A stretch of DNA of 64,000 bases from Aurifilum marmelostoma (lineage: Eukaryota; Ascomycota; Sordariomycetes; Diaporthales; Cryphonectriaceae), in contig JAMXSV010000024.1 of assembly GCA_027559495.1 (NCBI GenBank), positions 1,178,001-1,242,000 on the forward strand. Direction: 5' to 3'. Below are positions 45,844 to 56,456 of the stretch, in pieces. The position numbers were made by a program, and so were the translations under genes. The notes beneath the pieces are model-generated. The model saw nothing but the letters and a program-made list of their open reading frames with translations, had not been told where the DNA came from and did no database searches. How positions within the stretch are numbered: the first letter of the stretch is position 1; the number at the start of each line of letters is the position of its first letter.

Positions 45844-47250
45844 ATGTCTGGGGACACAGTCGTCCCCATGCCAGCCCCTTCCTTCACGAGCAGGCCTCTC
45901 TTGAAGACGTACTCTCGCCGTGCCCTCAACCGCAGAGCCACGCCTCCCATATCCACTAAAACAATGCCAGAATCAGAACGACCTGCCGACCCGTTCCCGG
46001 AGAATCACCCTGTCGAGACCAAACAAGGAGCAGTGCGCACCCCGCCTCACCCAGCTCGCAAGCGAAGGAGACTCTATGGCATTACCGGTGGTATGACGCC
46101 AACTGAGGTGTTCCTCCAGCACCTCAGCTCTTCTGCCCCTTCTCTTGTTCGACGGAAGGCTTCTGGTACTCAGCAGCATCTGAAAAAATCGGACCCCGAT
46201 GGCGATCAGACCGCAGGGTCAGTCGATGATAGCCAGGAAGACCAGCGCACCTGCAAGCCAAACAGAGATGAGAGCGAAATTCGAGGACATGCGAGCTCTT
46301 CTTGGATCACGGCAGCTGGGCCTGTTGCTGCAGTGGAAGAGTGTTTGGAGAAATCGGACAATGACGAAGGTGAGGACGCACGCCTTAGGACAGATTGAGC
46401 TACTTACTAAAAAGTGTTGCCTAGCATCCTTGAGACCTGAAGAGTGGCTCGATAGTCTGAATTTCTCGCCATCCTCCAGGCCTCGCATCAAACGATTCAG
46501 GCTCCTTTCGGTGACACCAGTTCAGAAGAAGCCAAGGCGCATGGATCCCTTCTTTATCCCTAGCAAGCCTGCCCCTCTACAGGGCTTCAAGACCATCCCA
46601 CAGCTTCGTGCAGGCCAGGCCAAAGACGCACAAATTAGCGACAGCTTCAAAATGACCAAGTTCATCGGAGACGGCTTTACAGATGAAGAAGCACGACCGA
46701 CTCCTTGCGAAACAAAGACCCGCAGAATGAAGGGCACTCCAGTTGGCCGTTTCGATAGTCTTGAGCTGACACAGAAGGACCCAGCTCCCCAGAAGGTGAA
46801 TGGTCCGACTTGGCGGAGGGGAAAAAGAGGGAACGACCACAAGTCATCAACTCGAGCCCATGGAACAAGAGACAAGACTTTGGCTGTTCGCAAATCCGGA
46901 TCGAGTCCCAAGATCCTGTGGAAACATTCGCTATCAAGGAGCTTGGATCCGAGTCTGGTAACAAGGAAAGCCGCCCGAAGCGCCGCCTCAGTGAGAGTGT
47001 GTCTGATGACGCCGATGAGCCTGTCGATCTGCTTGTTGTGCCTAGCGAAGAGGAGGAAGACGATGAGACCGCCCCCCTTTGTGAGGATGATGATGATGAA
47101 GTCGCTCTCCTGGTCTGTCAGGACGATAATGATCATTATCATCGTCATGCTGATGCTGGTGAGGAAATCGACCTCCTCAGCTTTGCGCCCACAGACACGC
47201 CGGAACCCAAAGTGGGAGATGCATCATCTAATAAGCAGGGCGAATTCTAG
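45844..47250 (+). CDS. disordered nuclear-type protein, unrecognised; exon model incomplete
   Basis: The first exon, 45844-46369, is basic and Pro/Ser-rich, with a likely nuclear localisation stretch PARKRRRLYG near residue 75. A 55-bp intron (GTGAGG...CTAG, with TTACTAA as branch) leads to a second exon from 46425 (LRPEEWLDSLNFSP...RRMDPFFIPSKP). The C-terminal part lies in another frame, certainly from about 46870 to the stop at 47250. It is rich in Asp/Glu (PSEEEEDDETAPL) and ends EIDLLSFAPTD. The link between the second and third parts is unclear. A 74-bp intron at 46796-46869 (GTGAAT...AAG) is in frame, but the third frame already looks coding from about 46775, so a different intron or a frameshift is possible. 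No domain recognised. Confidence 0.5.
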
Positions 47251-47825
47251 CAGAACGACACGCTGGGTGGTGGTCTTCCCCCAAAGCGCATACTGCCATT
47301 GCCAGACTGTGGCAGACCGATCCTCGGTCTTCGCCCAGACCCCCAGGAGTGGGCTGCGAGCAACCACACGAAGACTTTGTGAAGATCGGCGGCCTTTATA
47401 GGCCGAGGCTGCTCTCAGCCATATATATGATGAGGAATGGGCATCTCTGCACAGGCCAGGAAGATAAGGAAGGGGAATTCGGGGGGGGGGGGGGGGACTA
47501 GAGTTAAGAAAAGACAACACCGCGTGGTATTCAGTTGTGGGCAACGCTGTCGGTGTTGCAAAACCGCAGGTAGATTTCGTTGAGAAGTAGCTCACTCAAT
47601 AGCTAGCCTACTTCGAATGCAAATCAGCAATCTTGATCTATACTCCATTGACGGTAGCTCTGTCCGGGGCTCGAACAGAAGTAGCATACAGCGAGACGCA
47701 GACTCCTTACCTCACATAATATTGGGAGAAATTTGAAGATCGCCATGCGGCACTGCGATTTCTAATCGGGTCAACGCACCTAGAAAGGGTATCCTTTTTT
47801 TTGCTTTTCTTGTACTTTTCCTTCT
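47251..47825. other. intergenic with G16 run
   Basis: Convergent 3' flanks of the disordered protein gene and BUB3. A run of 16 G lies at 47481-47496. No gene recognised. Confidence 0.5.
47481..47496. repeat. G16 homopolymer
   Basis: Sixteen consecutive G between convergent genes; likely length-variable and error-prone. Confidence 0.9.
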
Positions 47826-49043
47826 TCACTTTGCTCCCTTGCCCTTGGCCTCTGTCTCACTCAACTCCCTGATCACCACCTTGGTCTGCCCAGCACCGCT
47901 ATAGTCCTCCTGGCCCGTCTCAAAACCAGGACACACGCCCGCCGCCACATACTTTCCATTCCTGGAGAATGCCAGACTTGCCACACTGTTGCCAAAGTTC
48001 TGGTACTGCTTCATCCGCCTCTTGGCCTCGGCGTCCCATAGCGCCACGGTCCCGTCGCCGCCGCCGCTCGCAAACGTCTGACCGTACACGGGGTGAAACG
48101 CCAGCGCGTTGACGGGGAACACGACATCGCCGCCGCCCTCCTCCTCGGGCGCCGCCTGCCGGTGGCACTTGAAGGCGTACTTGCGCGCCTGCGACTCGGT
48201 GCTGTCCTCGAACCACTCCACGGCCACGCGGCCCTCGATGCTGGATGTGGCGTACCCGGCGTCGTTGGGCATGCACGCAACGGCGCGGGTGAGAAACTTG
48301 AGCGAGGACTCGCGGTGCTGCCAGGGCTGAATGTCGGCGCCGCCCGAGAGGAGCTGCCTTGCGACGGTGGGGAGGTCGAATATGTGCACCAGCCGCGCCG
48401 TCATGGCCACGACGAGCTTCGTTGGGGAGGCGGCCATCGCGTGGGGCTTGCCCGGGAGGGAGACGACCGCGGGCGGGCTGCCGGGCGCGGCGAGATTGTG
48501 AAAATGGAGTGTACCATCCCATGAGGCGGAGACGAGGATCTGGTGTTCTGGGTCGTAGACAACGCAGCGGACAGGCTTGGTGTGTTCGCTTACTACGGTC
48601 TGCTCGCCCGTTTCAAGATCGATCCTGCGGACAACCTTCTCGTCAGCTTCTCAGGTCCCCCCCCCCTCTCTTTTACCGTCCAACAACAGGAACCGGGGAC
48701 CTTGCGTACCTTGTTACCCTGTGATCCAGGCCAGCTGTGAAAGCCTCGCTGCCGCTACTGCCAAAACAGACGTCCATCACAGGCGCGCGGTGCTCAAACC
48801 GCCGCACCAGTGCCGCTGACGGCGAGTCGCCATCCTCAATCTCGTACAGGTAGATATGCTTGTCCCACGAGGACACGACGAGTCTTGTCGAAGAGTCTGG
48901 GGCAAAGATGACGCGCGACACGGCGTCGTCGGGTGGTTGCGCTACCTCGAATTGCGTTGCTGCAGCAGCGAAGAAGGGGTCCGTCAGCTTTGCCCACTTG
49001 TCATTTGGTACTTGAACGGATATATACACATACCTGGCGCCAT
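47826..49043 (-). CDS. BUB3: spindle checkpoint WD-repeat protein Bub3
   Basis: Exons 49034-49043 (10 nt), 48718-48959 and 47826-48635 give 353 aa. The start is reached only by splicing: ATGGCGCCAG joins CAACGCAATTC to read MAPATQFEVAQPPDDAVSRV, the usual Bub3 N-terminus. WD repeats include LVVSSWDKHIYLYEI, ILVSASWDGTLHFHNL and FASGGGDGTVALWDA. Bub3 signatures are SSIEGRVAVEWFE and KYAFKCHR, followed by VNALAFHP. Bub3 binds the GLEBS motifs of Bub1 and Mad3/BubR1 and loads them on phosphorylated Spc105/Knl1 at kinetochores. The second intron uses donor GTAACA; GTACGC seven bases further on is a stronger donor but puts the exons out of frame. Divergent from GPN2, with 318 bp between start codons. 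Confidence 0.93.
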
Positions 49044-49361
49044 TTTGTGTTATGGATTACTTTAAATTTTTTTAGGGTGAGATAGCGAGAAAGGGAGAAG
49101 AACAGCAGTTGAGGCGGAAGTTGGATGTTCTGTTGATATTCACATGGGTAGTGCTGGTTGCATCGGCGACAAGGGAAAGCTTCTTAGCGTATGTGATCCC
49201 TGCAGGCATTTTGTCAGGCCTTCGGCAGCCATAGGAGGGGCAATCAACTACTGTCTTGATACCCTTTCAACGTCACACCTAATTCTGGACCATTTTGCGA
49301 CACAGCAGACCAGAGCTGGACTTGGGGACTTGGGAGCAGCGGATACCGTCGCCAGACCAAA
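49044..49361. promoter_or_regulatory. bidirectional BUB3/GPN2 promoter region
   Basis: 318 bp between the two ATGs must hold both promoters and leaders. No specific element is identified. Confidence 0.5.
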
Positions 49362-50554
49362 ATGCCTTTTGCTCAGCTTGTGCTGGGAAGCCCTGGCGCG
49401 GGCAAGAGTACCTATTGCGATGGCAGTGAGTCTCAATGAATCGCATGCGCCCGCTCAAAGGACGGTCAAGACTGATGAGTGATGATGACGCCCGGGCTCT
49501 CCAGTGCACCAGTTTATGGGCGCAATAGGACGATCGTGCTCCGTTGTCAACCTTGATCCCGCAAACGACAAGACGAATTACCCTTGCGCCCTCGACATCC
49601 GCGACCTCGTGACACTGGAAGAGATCATGGGAAACGACAACCTGGGACCCAACGGTGGAGTCCTCTACGCGCTTGAGGAGCTTGAGCACAACTTTGAGTG
49701 GCTGGAGGAAGGTTTGAAAGAACTCGGCGAAGACTATATCCTATTTGACTGTCCCGGCCAGGTCGAGTTGTACACTCATCACAACTCGCTACGAAACATC
49801 TTCTTCAAACTCCAGAAGATGGGATTCAGGGTACGCTCAACAGTCGCAACGCCCTCTTCCGCCCCTTTGGGGAGGCTCATGCTGACCAGGTTCTCAGTTG
49901 GTCGTTTTGCACCTTTCCGACAGTTTCTGCGTGACGCAACCCTCTCTCTACATCTCGAACCTCCTCCTAGCCCTCCGAGCCATGATGCAGATGGATCTGC
50001 CACACATAAATGTCTTGACCAAGATCGACAAGGTCGCCGAATATGATGAACTGCCGTTCAACCTTGACTTCTACACCGAGGTACAAGACCTCTCCCACCT
50101 CCTCCCAAGCCTCGAGCAGGAGTCCCCCGCACTGCGCAGTGAGAAGTTCAAGGCTCTGAACGAAGCTGTCGCAAACCTGGTAGAGAGCTTCGCCATGGTC
50201 CAATTCGAAGTCCTGGCTGTCGAGAACAAGAAGAGCATGATGCACCTCTTGCGAGTGATTGACCGAGCCGGCGGTTATGTGTTTGGAGGCGCTGAGGGTG
50301 CCAACGACACGGTGTGGCAGATCACGATGCGCAACGAGTCGTCCCTGCTTCAGGTCCAGGACATCCAAGAGCGGTGGGTAGACCATAAGGATGCATACGA
50401 CGAGCTCGAGGCCAAGGAGGAGGAAGAGCAGGCCAGGATGCGCGAGGCGCAAGCGGAGGCCATGGCTTCAACCGAGAACGGGCATGATGAATTTGACGAC
50501 ATGCCCATGCCGCCTGCCGATAGCGGCGTAAAAGTGGTGCGCAAGGGAACATGA
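49362..50554 (+). CDS. GPN2: GPN-loop GTPase 2
   Basis: Exons 49362-49425, 49505-49830 and 49898-50554 give 348 aa. The P-loop GSPGAGKST is at residues 9-17, split from the rest by the first intron. The Gly-Pro-Asn loop that defines the family is at 69-71 (LGPNGG), the Walker B-like DCPGQVELYTHH follows, and the guanine-specificity motif is TKIDK. The C-terminal tail is Glu-rich and charged. GPN GTPases dimerise and are needed for assembly and nuclear import of RNA polymerases II and III; GPN2 (yeast YOR262W) also acts in chromosome cohesion. The stop codon is 10 bp from the POP5 stop on the other strand. Confidence 0.95.
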
Positions 50555-50564
50555 AGAAGGAATA

Positions 50565-51304
50565 TCAATCTTCATCGTCGAGGTCTGCTCCTGAGACAGA
50601 TTCATTGTCAACGTCGACCATGGCCACCTCCTTCGTCGAGTCCGTGGATCCAAAGAGAGAGCTGAGGGTGTCAGGTCCCTTGCCAGACATCTCATCCTTT
50701 GCGGCAAGGATCAACAGTCTCGCCCTGCGGACAGCTTCCTGCTCGACCTTTTTGATAGTCCCGCTTACACGCACTACCTGAAAGACACATGGACTGCCGG
50801 GGCCACGCTTCGTCGGCACCCGGTCCATCATTGTCAGAGCTGCCCAGACCAGGCGATAGTGGTCGCGGGAACATTGCAGGATGCATGTCGATGTGGCATT
50901 CGACAGGTACTTGACTGCGATGGCGGTCAGTTATTACGAGGGAGATAAAAGGGCGGATGTGTGACAAGGGAGTGTAGTGGTAGCGGGTAGGGCAACACCA
51001 ACAGCAGCAGCAACAGTTGTTTGCAACCAATAAAGCAATAGAATGGGAGACGAGGAAGGGTTCGTAAGGACAGCAGGCTACTCTGCATACCTCTCAGAGT
51101 ACGTTCAACGGCTCCAGCGCCATAATCTCCAAAAAAATCTGTGACCTCCGTTTTGATCGCGTGCATGAATGTCCGGGCAGTGAATGCATCTGTAGTCGGT
51201 TGGTTGTAGACCAAAATGTCAGGCAGGTTCGATTTAGACGGATCTCGAGCGCCCTCTGGGTAGAGTATGTTTATGAGAAGATAGCGCTCCTTGACTCGAA
51301 CCAT
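50565..51304 (-). CDS. POP5: RNase P/MRP protein subunit Pop5
   Basis: Exons 51091-51304 and 50565-50914 with a 176-bp intron give 187 aa. The ATG at 51302-51304 gives MVRVKERYLLINILYP, the conserved Pop5 start; upstream in-frame codons are leader. The second exon continues VKYLSNATSTCILQCSRDHY, RLVWAALTMM and CVFQVVRVSGTIKKVEQEAV, the Pop5/Rpp14 fold. The C-terminus is acidic (SVSGADLDDED), as in other Pop5 proteins. It is a core protein of RNase P (tRNA 5' maturation) and RNase MRP (rRNA processing). The gene overlaps nothing, but its 3' UTR must overlap that of GPN2. Confidence 0.93.
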
Positions 51305-51678
51305 TCTGCTTCTGTTGTTACTCTCGAAAGGCGAGGGCAGGCCTTGACGAGATGGTATTGTTGTTTCAAGAAGCTGGGGGGCGGGGGAGGGGGGACAGTG
51401 TGTGAGAGCTTTTATCAAGGGGTCAATCTTCAGAGGGTACTGGCAATACCCGAGGCGCTAAATAAGTACTATGACAGCAGCTGCTTGAGTGGCTGCACCC
51501 CTGTCGCACCTGTTATACTTCTACTACCCCCTCACTGTGAGCTGTTGAACGACACTGCAGGGACGTATTTGGCGATTTGATTCACTGCTCAAAGCTGATC
51601 ATTACATCGAAGTCTTGATCCATTCAGAATTCTTGACCTCCAACAACCCTAGTATTGGCAATCCTGCGTGGGACCAAC
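51305..51678. other. divergent promoter region, POP5 and cnxE
   Basis: 374 bp with no other recognised feature. A G-rich run lies at 51374-51398. Confidence 0.45.
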
Positions 51679-53837
51679 ATGAGCCAGCCACTCAAAGCTG
51701 CCGTACTCATCATCTCCACAAGCGTCTCCAAGGGCTTGACCCAGGACAGTTCCGAAAGAACCCTCAGATCCGTATTTGAAGAGGAAGAGACTGGTCAATG
51801 GGATGTCGTCGATGTCAGGATCGTGTCGGACGATATCGAGCAGATACAAGAGCAGATCAAGACATGGACAGATAATGAGGCCGGTAGCATCAACTTGATC
51901 ATCACAACGGGAGGCACCGGTTTCACCGTGGCAGACCAGACACCAGAGGTTGGTCGCAGAGCTATTCCTCGGTAGATCATGACGGTGACCCGGTTGGTTG
52001 TCTAATATTTCATCAGGCCATCTCTCCTCTCATACACAAGCATGCACCGGGCCTTGTCCATGGCATGCTGGCCGCGTCGCTGAGTGTTACACCCTGTAGG
52101 TCACAGTACTCAGATTCCGTTGTGTGGCATCTTCGAAACTGATTGTCCTTCTTCCAGTTGCGATGATGTCACGACCAGTGGCCGGAGTGAGGAATAAGAC
52201 CGTCATCATAACTGTTCCGGGCTCTCCTAAGGGGGCCAAGGAGAATCTTCAAGCTGTGATCAAGACAGTCCCTCATGCTTGCCTTCAGGCTGCAGGTGGT
52301 GACTCACGCACTCTTCATGCCGGTGGGGTGAAGAAGCTTGAGAAGGATGCTGGGATCAGTCCTTCCGCCAGCCACTCGCACTCTCATGGTCACACGGATG
52401 GCCATCACCATCACGGACACAGCCACGGACAAGGCCATGCACATGGACACGGCCCTCTCGTGAGACACACAAAGCCCAATGAGAATCCAATGTCGAATGA
52501 CCCCAGTCTCGGCCCTACCAGGAGGCATAGAGCCTCTCCATATCCCATGCTAGACGTCCAAGAAGCACTGTCTCTGATCAACGAGCACTCTCCAGCCCCC
52601 ATCATCGTTTCATCCAGAGTTGACTCAGATCTTGTCGGCGCCGTTCTGGCAGAAGATGTCAAGGCTACGGAAAATGTGCCTGCCTTCCGCGCTAGCATAG
52701 TTGATGGGTATGCTGTTGTCGTTCCTGAAGATGGGAATATGAAGGGGGTCTTCCCCGTCACTTCCGTTTCTCATGCTGCACCAGGAGAAGCCCAGGCACT
52801 GAAGGAGGGCGAGATCGCAAGGATAACAACTGGTGCTCCCTTACCGCCAGGTGCGACCTCTGTGATCATGGTCGAGGACACCATCCTGAAGACGATGACC
52901 GACGACGGACTGGAAGAAAAAGAGGTTGAGATCCTTGCAGATGGTGTGACAAAAGGCGAGAATATCAGGGAGATAGGCAGTGACACCAGGGAGGGCACCG
53001 TCATTCTCCGAAGGGGAGAACAAGTGTCTGCTGTCGGCGGTGAGATCGGCCTTCTGGCTGCTGTCGGGGCCGCCACTGTCAAGACATACCGTCGACCTGT
53101 GATCGGCGTGCTGTCGACCGGTGATGAAATTGTCAACCATGATCGGCCGGCCAGCCTTCGCCTAGGAGAGGTGCGCGATACAAACAGGCCTACCCTCATA
53201 TCAGCAGCTAGAGAATGGGGCTTCAAGGTCATCGACCTAGGCATCGCCAGCGACAAACCTGGCACCCTGGAAGAGACCCTGAGGAACGGAATGCGACAGG
53301 CAGACGTTCTCATTACGACCGGAGGGGGTGTCTATGGGAGAGCTTGACCTCCTGAAGCCGACCATCGAGAGGTCGCTGGGCGGAACTATCCACTTCGGTC
53401 GGGTGAACATGAAGCCTGGGAAGCCCACAACGTTCGCCACAGTGCCGGTCAAGAACAACGACGGCGAGCGTGTCTCGAAGGTGGTCTTTTCACTTCCGGG
53501 CAATCCCGCCTCGGCTCTTGTCACGTTCCATCTTTTCGTTCTCCCCTCTCTGCATGCTATGTCGGGAGTGTCGCCTGTGGGCTTGACAAAGGTTCCCGTC
53601 ACCTTGTCCCACGATTTCAACTTGGATCCAGCAAGGCCAGAATACCACCGTGCCATCGTGACTGTCAACAGCCACGGTGGTCTCTCCGCAAGCAGTACCG
53701 GAGGACAGCGTAGTTCTCGGGTCGGAAGTCTGAAAGGGGCGAATGCTCTTTTGTGCATGCCAAAGGGTGCTGAGCCTCTGCCAAAAGGGACCATTGTAGA
53801 GGCTCTGCTGATGAGCAATGTGAGGTTGGAGCTCTGA
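51679..53837 (+). CDS. cnxE: molybdenum cofactor biosynthesis fusion protein (gephyrin/CnxE), with apparent +1 frameshift
   Basis: Exons 51679-51948, 52017-52095 and 52158-53837. The N-terminal MogA-like domain (TTGGTGFTVADQTPEA, TPFAMMSRPVAGV) adenylylates molybdopterin. The C-terminal MoeA-like domain (FRASIVDGYAV, GAPLPPGATSVIMVED, VLSTGDEIV, SLPGNPASALVTF) inserts molybdate. Between them is a His-rich linker at about 189-215. All fit the fused fungal CnxE (Neurospora nit-9). Near residue 506 the reading frame breaks. The conserved TTGG-VSMGE segment is encoded across a five-G run at 53324-53328 that holds one G too many, so the upstream frame ends at TGA 53345-53347 while the downstream frame continues to 53837. 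Without that base the length would be 675 aa. It may be a sequencing error or a real lesion. Confidence 0.9.
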
Positions 53838-54123
53838 ACAGTGACGACAGGGACCTTGCCAATCCTCGCGATCCCCGACAGACAGCATTATGACCTCAAG
53901 CTAGCTGGCCTGTGGTGTCGAGAGGAGGATATTCGGGCCTGCAAGCTTTTCCCCCCAGCTCTCTGTTTTATTTTTGCAACTCGCAGACTAGCATTTCATT
54001 GCACCAGACCCAACACAATATTCTTTGTGCTGCATCAACAACAGACCCTCTTGTAGGCTTTACAGACATCGCGTTTCCGTCTCACGAACCACTCTCCACG
54101 TGAGTAGTGATCTCGAAGGCATC

Positions 54124-55757
54124 ATGTGTCACTTCGATTACTACAAGTACGAGGCCTGTGGCGACTTGACCATCGAGTGCCACGAGCAGTGCGCCAGGTC
54201 CTTCTGGCACGGAGGACGGTTCGGTTTCCTTCGTCTCTGCACGCCTCCCATCTTACAGAAAACTCTCGACTGGCCTGGTCTTGACGAAGATGAGCCTCCC
54301 AAGGCTGCCCAGTTCTTAGGCTTGACAGGATTCTGCCCTGCATGCGTTCAGGCGCACAAGGTCAGCAGCCATCACTGTCCAACGCGCCGCCTTGCAAACA
54401 TCATCACTAATCCGTGCTGTAGATACACCCCGTGGCAAGCGACAGACACCAAGCCTCCGATCTGGTCCTCAAGTATGGGCCGGGCCTGTTCAATTCCCAC
54501 GACATCGCACCCTACTTTGTCGTCAAGGCAGCCTGTGCCACTATTCCCTCCTGTCTCGGCATCGAGGACTACTATAAGAACGAGCAGCTGAACCCGGGGC
54601 CCCTCGTGGTCTTCAAGCAAGAGTCCATCATGCCACTGACCTGGGCTGAGCTCCGGAGGATGCAGCCCTTCCGAATCCTGGGTCACATGCAGGGCGTCGA
54701 TGATCTCATGCCCATAATGCAGATCCACGTCGGAATCGACTGCGTAGATGGTCTCTCGATTGGAGACAAACAAACTATCACTCGTACCCTCAAAAACGGC
54801 GACAACCTTCTCGACCTCTACGAGTAGGTTCTCGTCCAACATTTCCCTACCCCTTGCTCCCGGTCTATACACCTCCCCTTCCTCCTCGGCCCCCCTGCCT
54901 CTTCACGAGAGCTAGAGGCGAAACAGCTGACAAATTTTCGCAGTGCCAATTTCAAGGACAGGGGCATGCCCTTTGAGTACTACACCGAGGCAATGCGGCG
55001 GTTCGAGGAGAAAGCCGGACGACTTTTGTCTGTCGTGCAACAAGAGCAGCCTGAGCAACAGCCTGAGCAGCAGGGAGCGGCGGCCAATTCTCCCCCGGGT
55101 GAGGTTCTATGTAAGATATGAACTCTTGGGCTTTACGCTCAGTAACTTGTGAACGGGCTCCAGACAGCTGACGATAATGTGCTCAAAGATGATATCATCA
55201 CGCTAACACATGAAGAAGACGAGCATGCCTGTCTTACGGGCGACCAAGCCGACCCAGTGGAACACCCAGAGAGTCGGTCCTCGAACAAGGCAGATGGATC
55301 CCAGTCAAGGCTGCAGGGTCATCCAGTGGCCCAAGTCAAGTCCGAGTGGAAGGAGAGCAAGGCCATTCCTACTAGAGTCCAGCCTCTCCGCCAAGCCAAA
55401 GCTGCCTTTATCTCTGGCGAGAAGTCCTTCGAGCTCGACTCTTCATTCTCCGACGGAAGTCAGGCGGATGGTTCTCCTCAGTCGACTCCTGAGCCCCAGC
55501 AAGATGCTATCACGGATCCCACCGCCTCCTTGGGCCTTCTGTCGATGACTGACACTCAGCCGTCTTCTACCTCTGAAACCAATTCCGCTCCTGGCACTTC
55601 CATGTCTGAGGAGTATCTGGGAACTCCGACGACGGACTCGAGCCAGGGCAAGCCCAAGTCCCGGACGCCGCTCCCATCTGGACCAAGGAAGCGCAGTGCC
55701 AGCGCTATGCACGGTGACCCTGCACAGGCTCCCCCTCCCAAGCGTGCTTGTCAGTAG
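54124..55757 (+). CDS. Cys-rich N-terminal protein with disordered tail, function unknown
   Basis: Exons 54124-54360, 54423-54823, 54944-55110 and 55168-55757 give 464 aa. The first exon carries a Cys/His cluster (MCHFDYYKYEACGD, ECHEQC, LCTPP, then GFCPACVQAHK) that could bind zinc. The second exon is compact and hydrophobic (PYFVVKAACATIPSCLGIEDYY, WAELRRMQPFRILG). The third has Gln/Glu/Pro repeats (QEQPEQQPEQQ). The fourth is Ser/Pro-rich, ends KKRACQ-like with PSGPRKRSASAM and is probably nuclear. The last junction uses acceptor GACAG, because the closer CCAG acceptor leads to a stop. I do not recognise the family. It could be a fungal-specific regulatory protein. Confidence 0.65.
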
Positions 55758-56456
55758 CACAAGTCTGCTCACGACTCAGCTCGGGAGGCTGGTGAGGCCA
55801 GGTGCGCAGCGGATGATTCTGCCTTTGATGAGAAGAAGCAAGGCCGAAGGGCAAGGCATTGATTGATCACGGGTCGAAGTTCTTTTGAAGCTGAGGAAAG
55901 GGCGAAAGGTTACTTTTCTTTTCAGATGCGGCTCAAGAGATTTCCTTGCGGAACCTGCTGGGATACAGAATCATGGCCGCACGTTCTGGAACTCACAGGG
56001 TCTGGACCTGAGTCCTATCATCCTCATCGACAACCTCTACGAAATGGGATGACGGTTTTCTGCTGTAACCCAGAAGAAAACACGGGGAAACAGGAATGGA
56101 GTAAGAAAGGGTGACAAAAATGGAAAGGAGAGAATCACGCTGGGCACGGCTTGGTGATCTAGCACTTGAGGCTCTGATCGACTCTGACTTCGTGTCTAGA
56201 GAGACAACAACGCTGGAAAGCTGGTATGTGATGGGTTCTCTTCGATGGCTTGTAAGATAGCAGTTAGTGTACAACTAGAAAAAAAATTCGACGGCTTCCC
56301 TTCTCTTATGCTATTCCCCCAAACGCCTTGAAATGTGACGATGATATTTTGACCAGGCAACACCTCCCGAAGTCAGGCTACACACAGTCTTCTCGGATCC
56401 CGATCTTGAACTCGTACAATCCAAAACCTCATTTGCATCTGTGGCTCCAACCTCCT
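55758..56456. other. intergenic, convergent 3' flanks
   Basis: Between the Cys-rich unknown (+) and VMA16 (-). No feature recognised. Confidence 0.5.

Noticed and set aside
46522..47148. 208-codon minus-strand open frame inside the disordered gene
   Set aside because: It is the complement of the Asp/Glu-rich coding strand and gives Ile/Val/Leu-rich antisense peptides, a usual artefact.
47660..47690. GGGGCTCGAAC resembling a tRNA T-loop
   Set aside because: No paired acceptor, D-arm or anticodon stem could be drawn on either strand.
53841..54056. 71-codon plus frame after cnxE
   Set aside because: Lies in the 3' UTR/intergenic gap with no motif.
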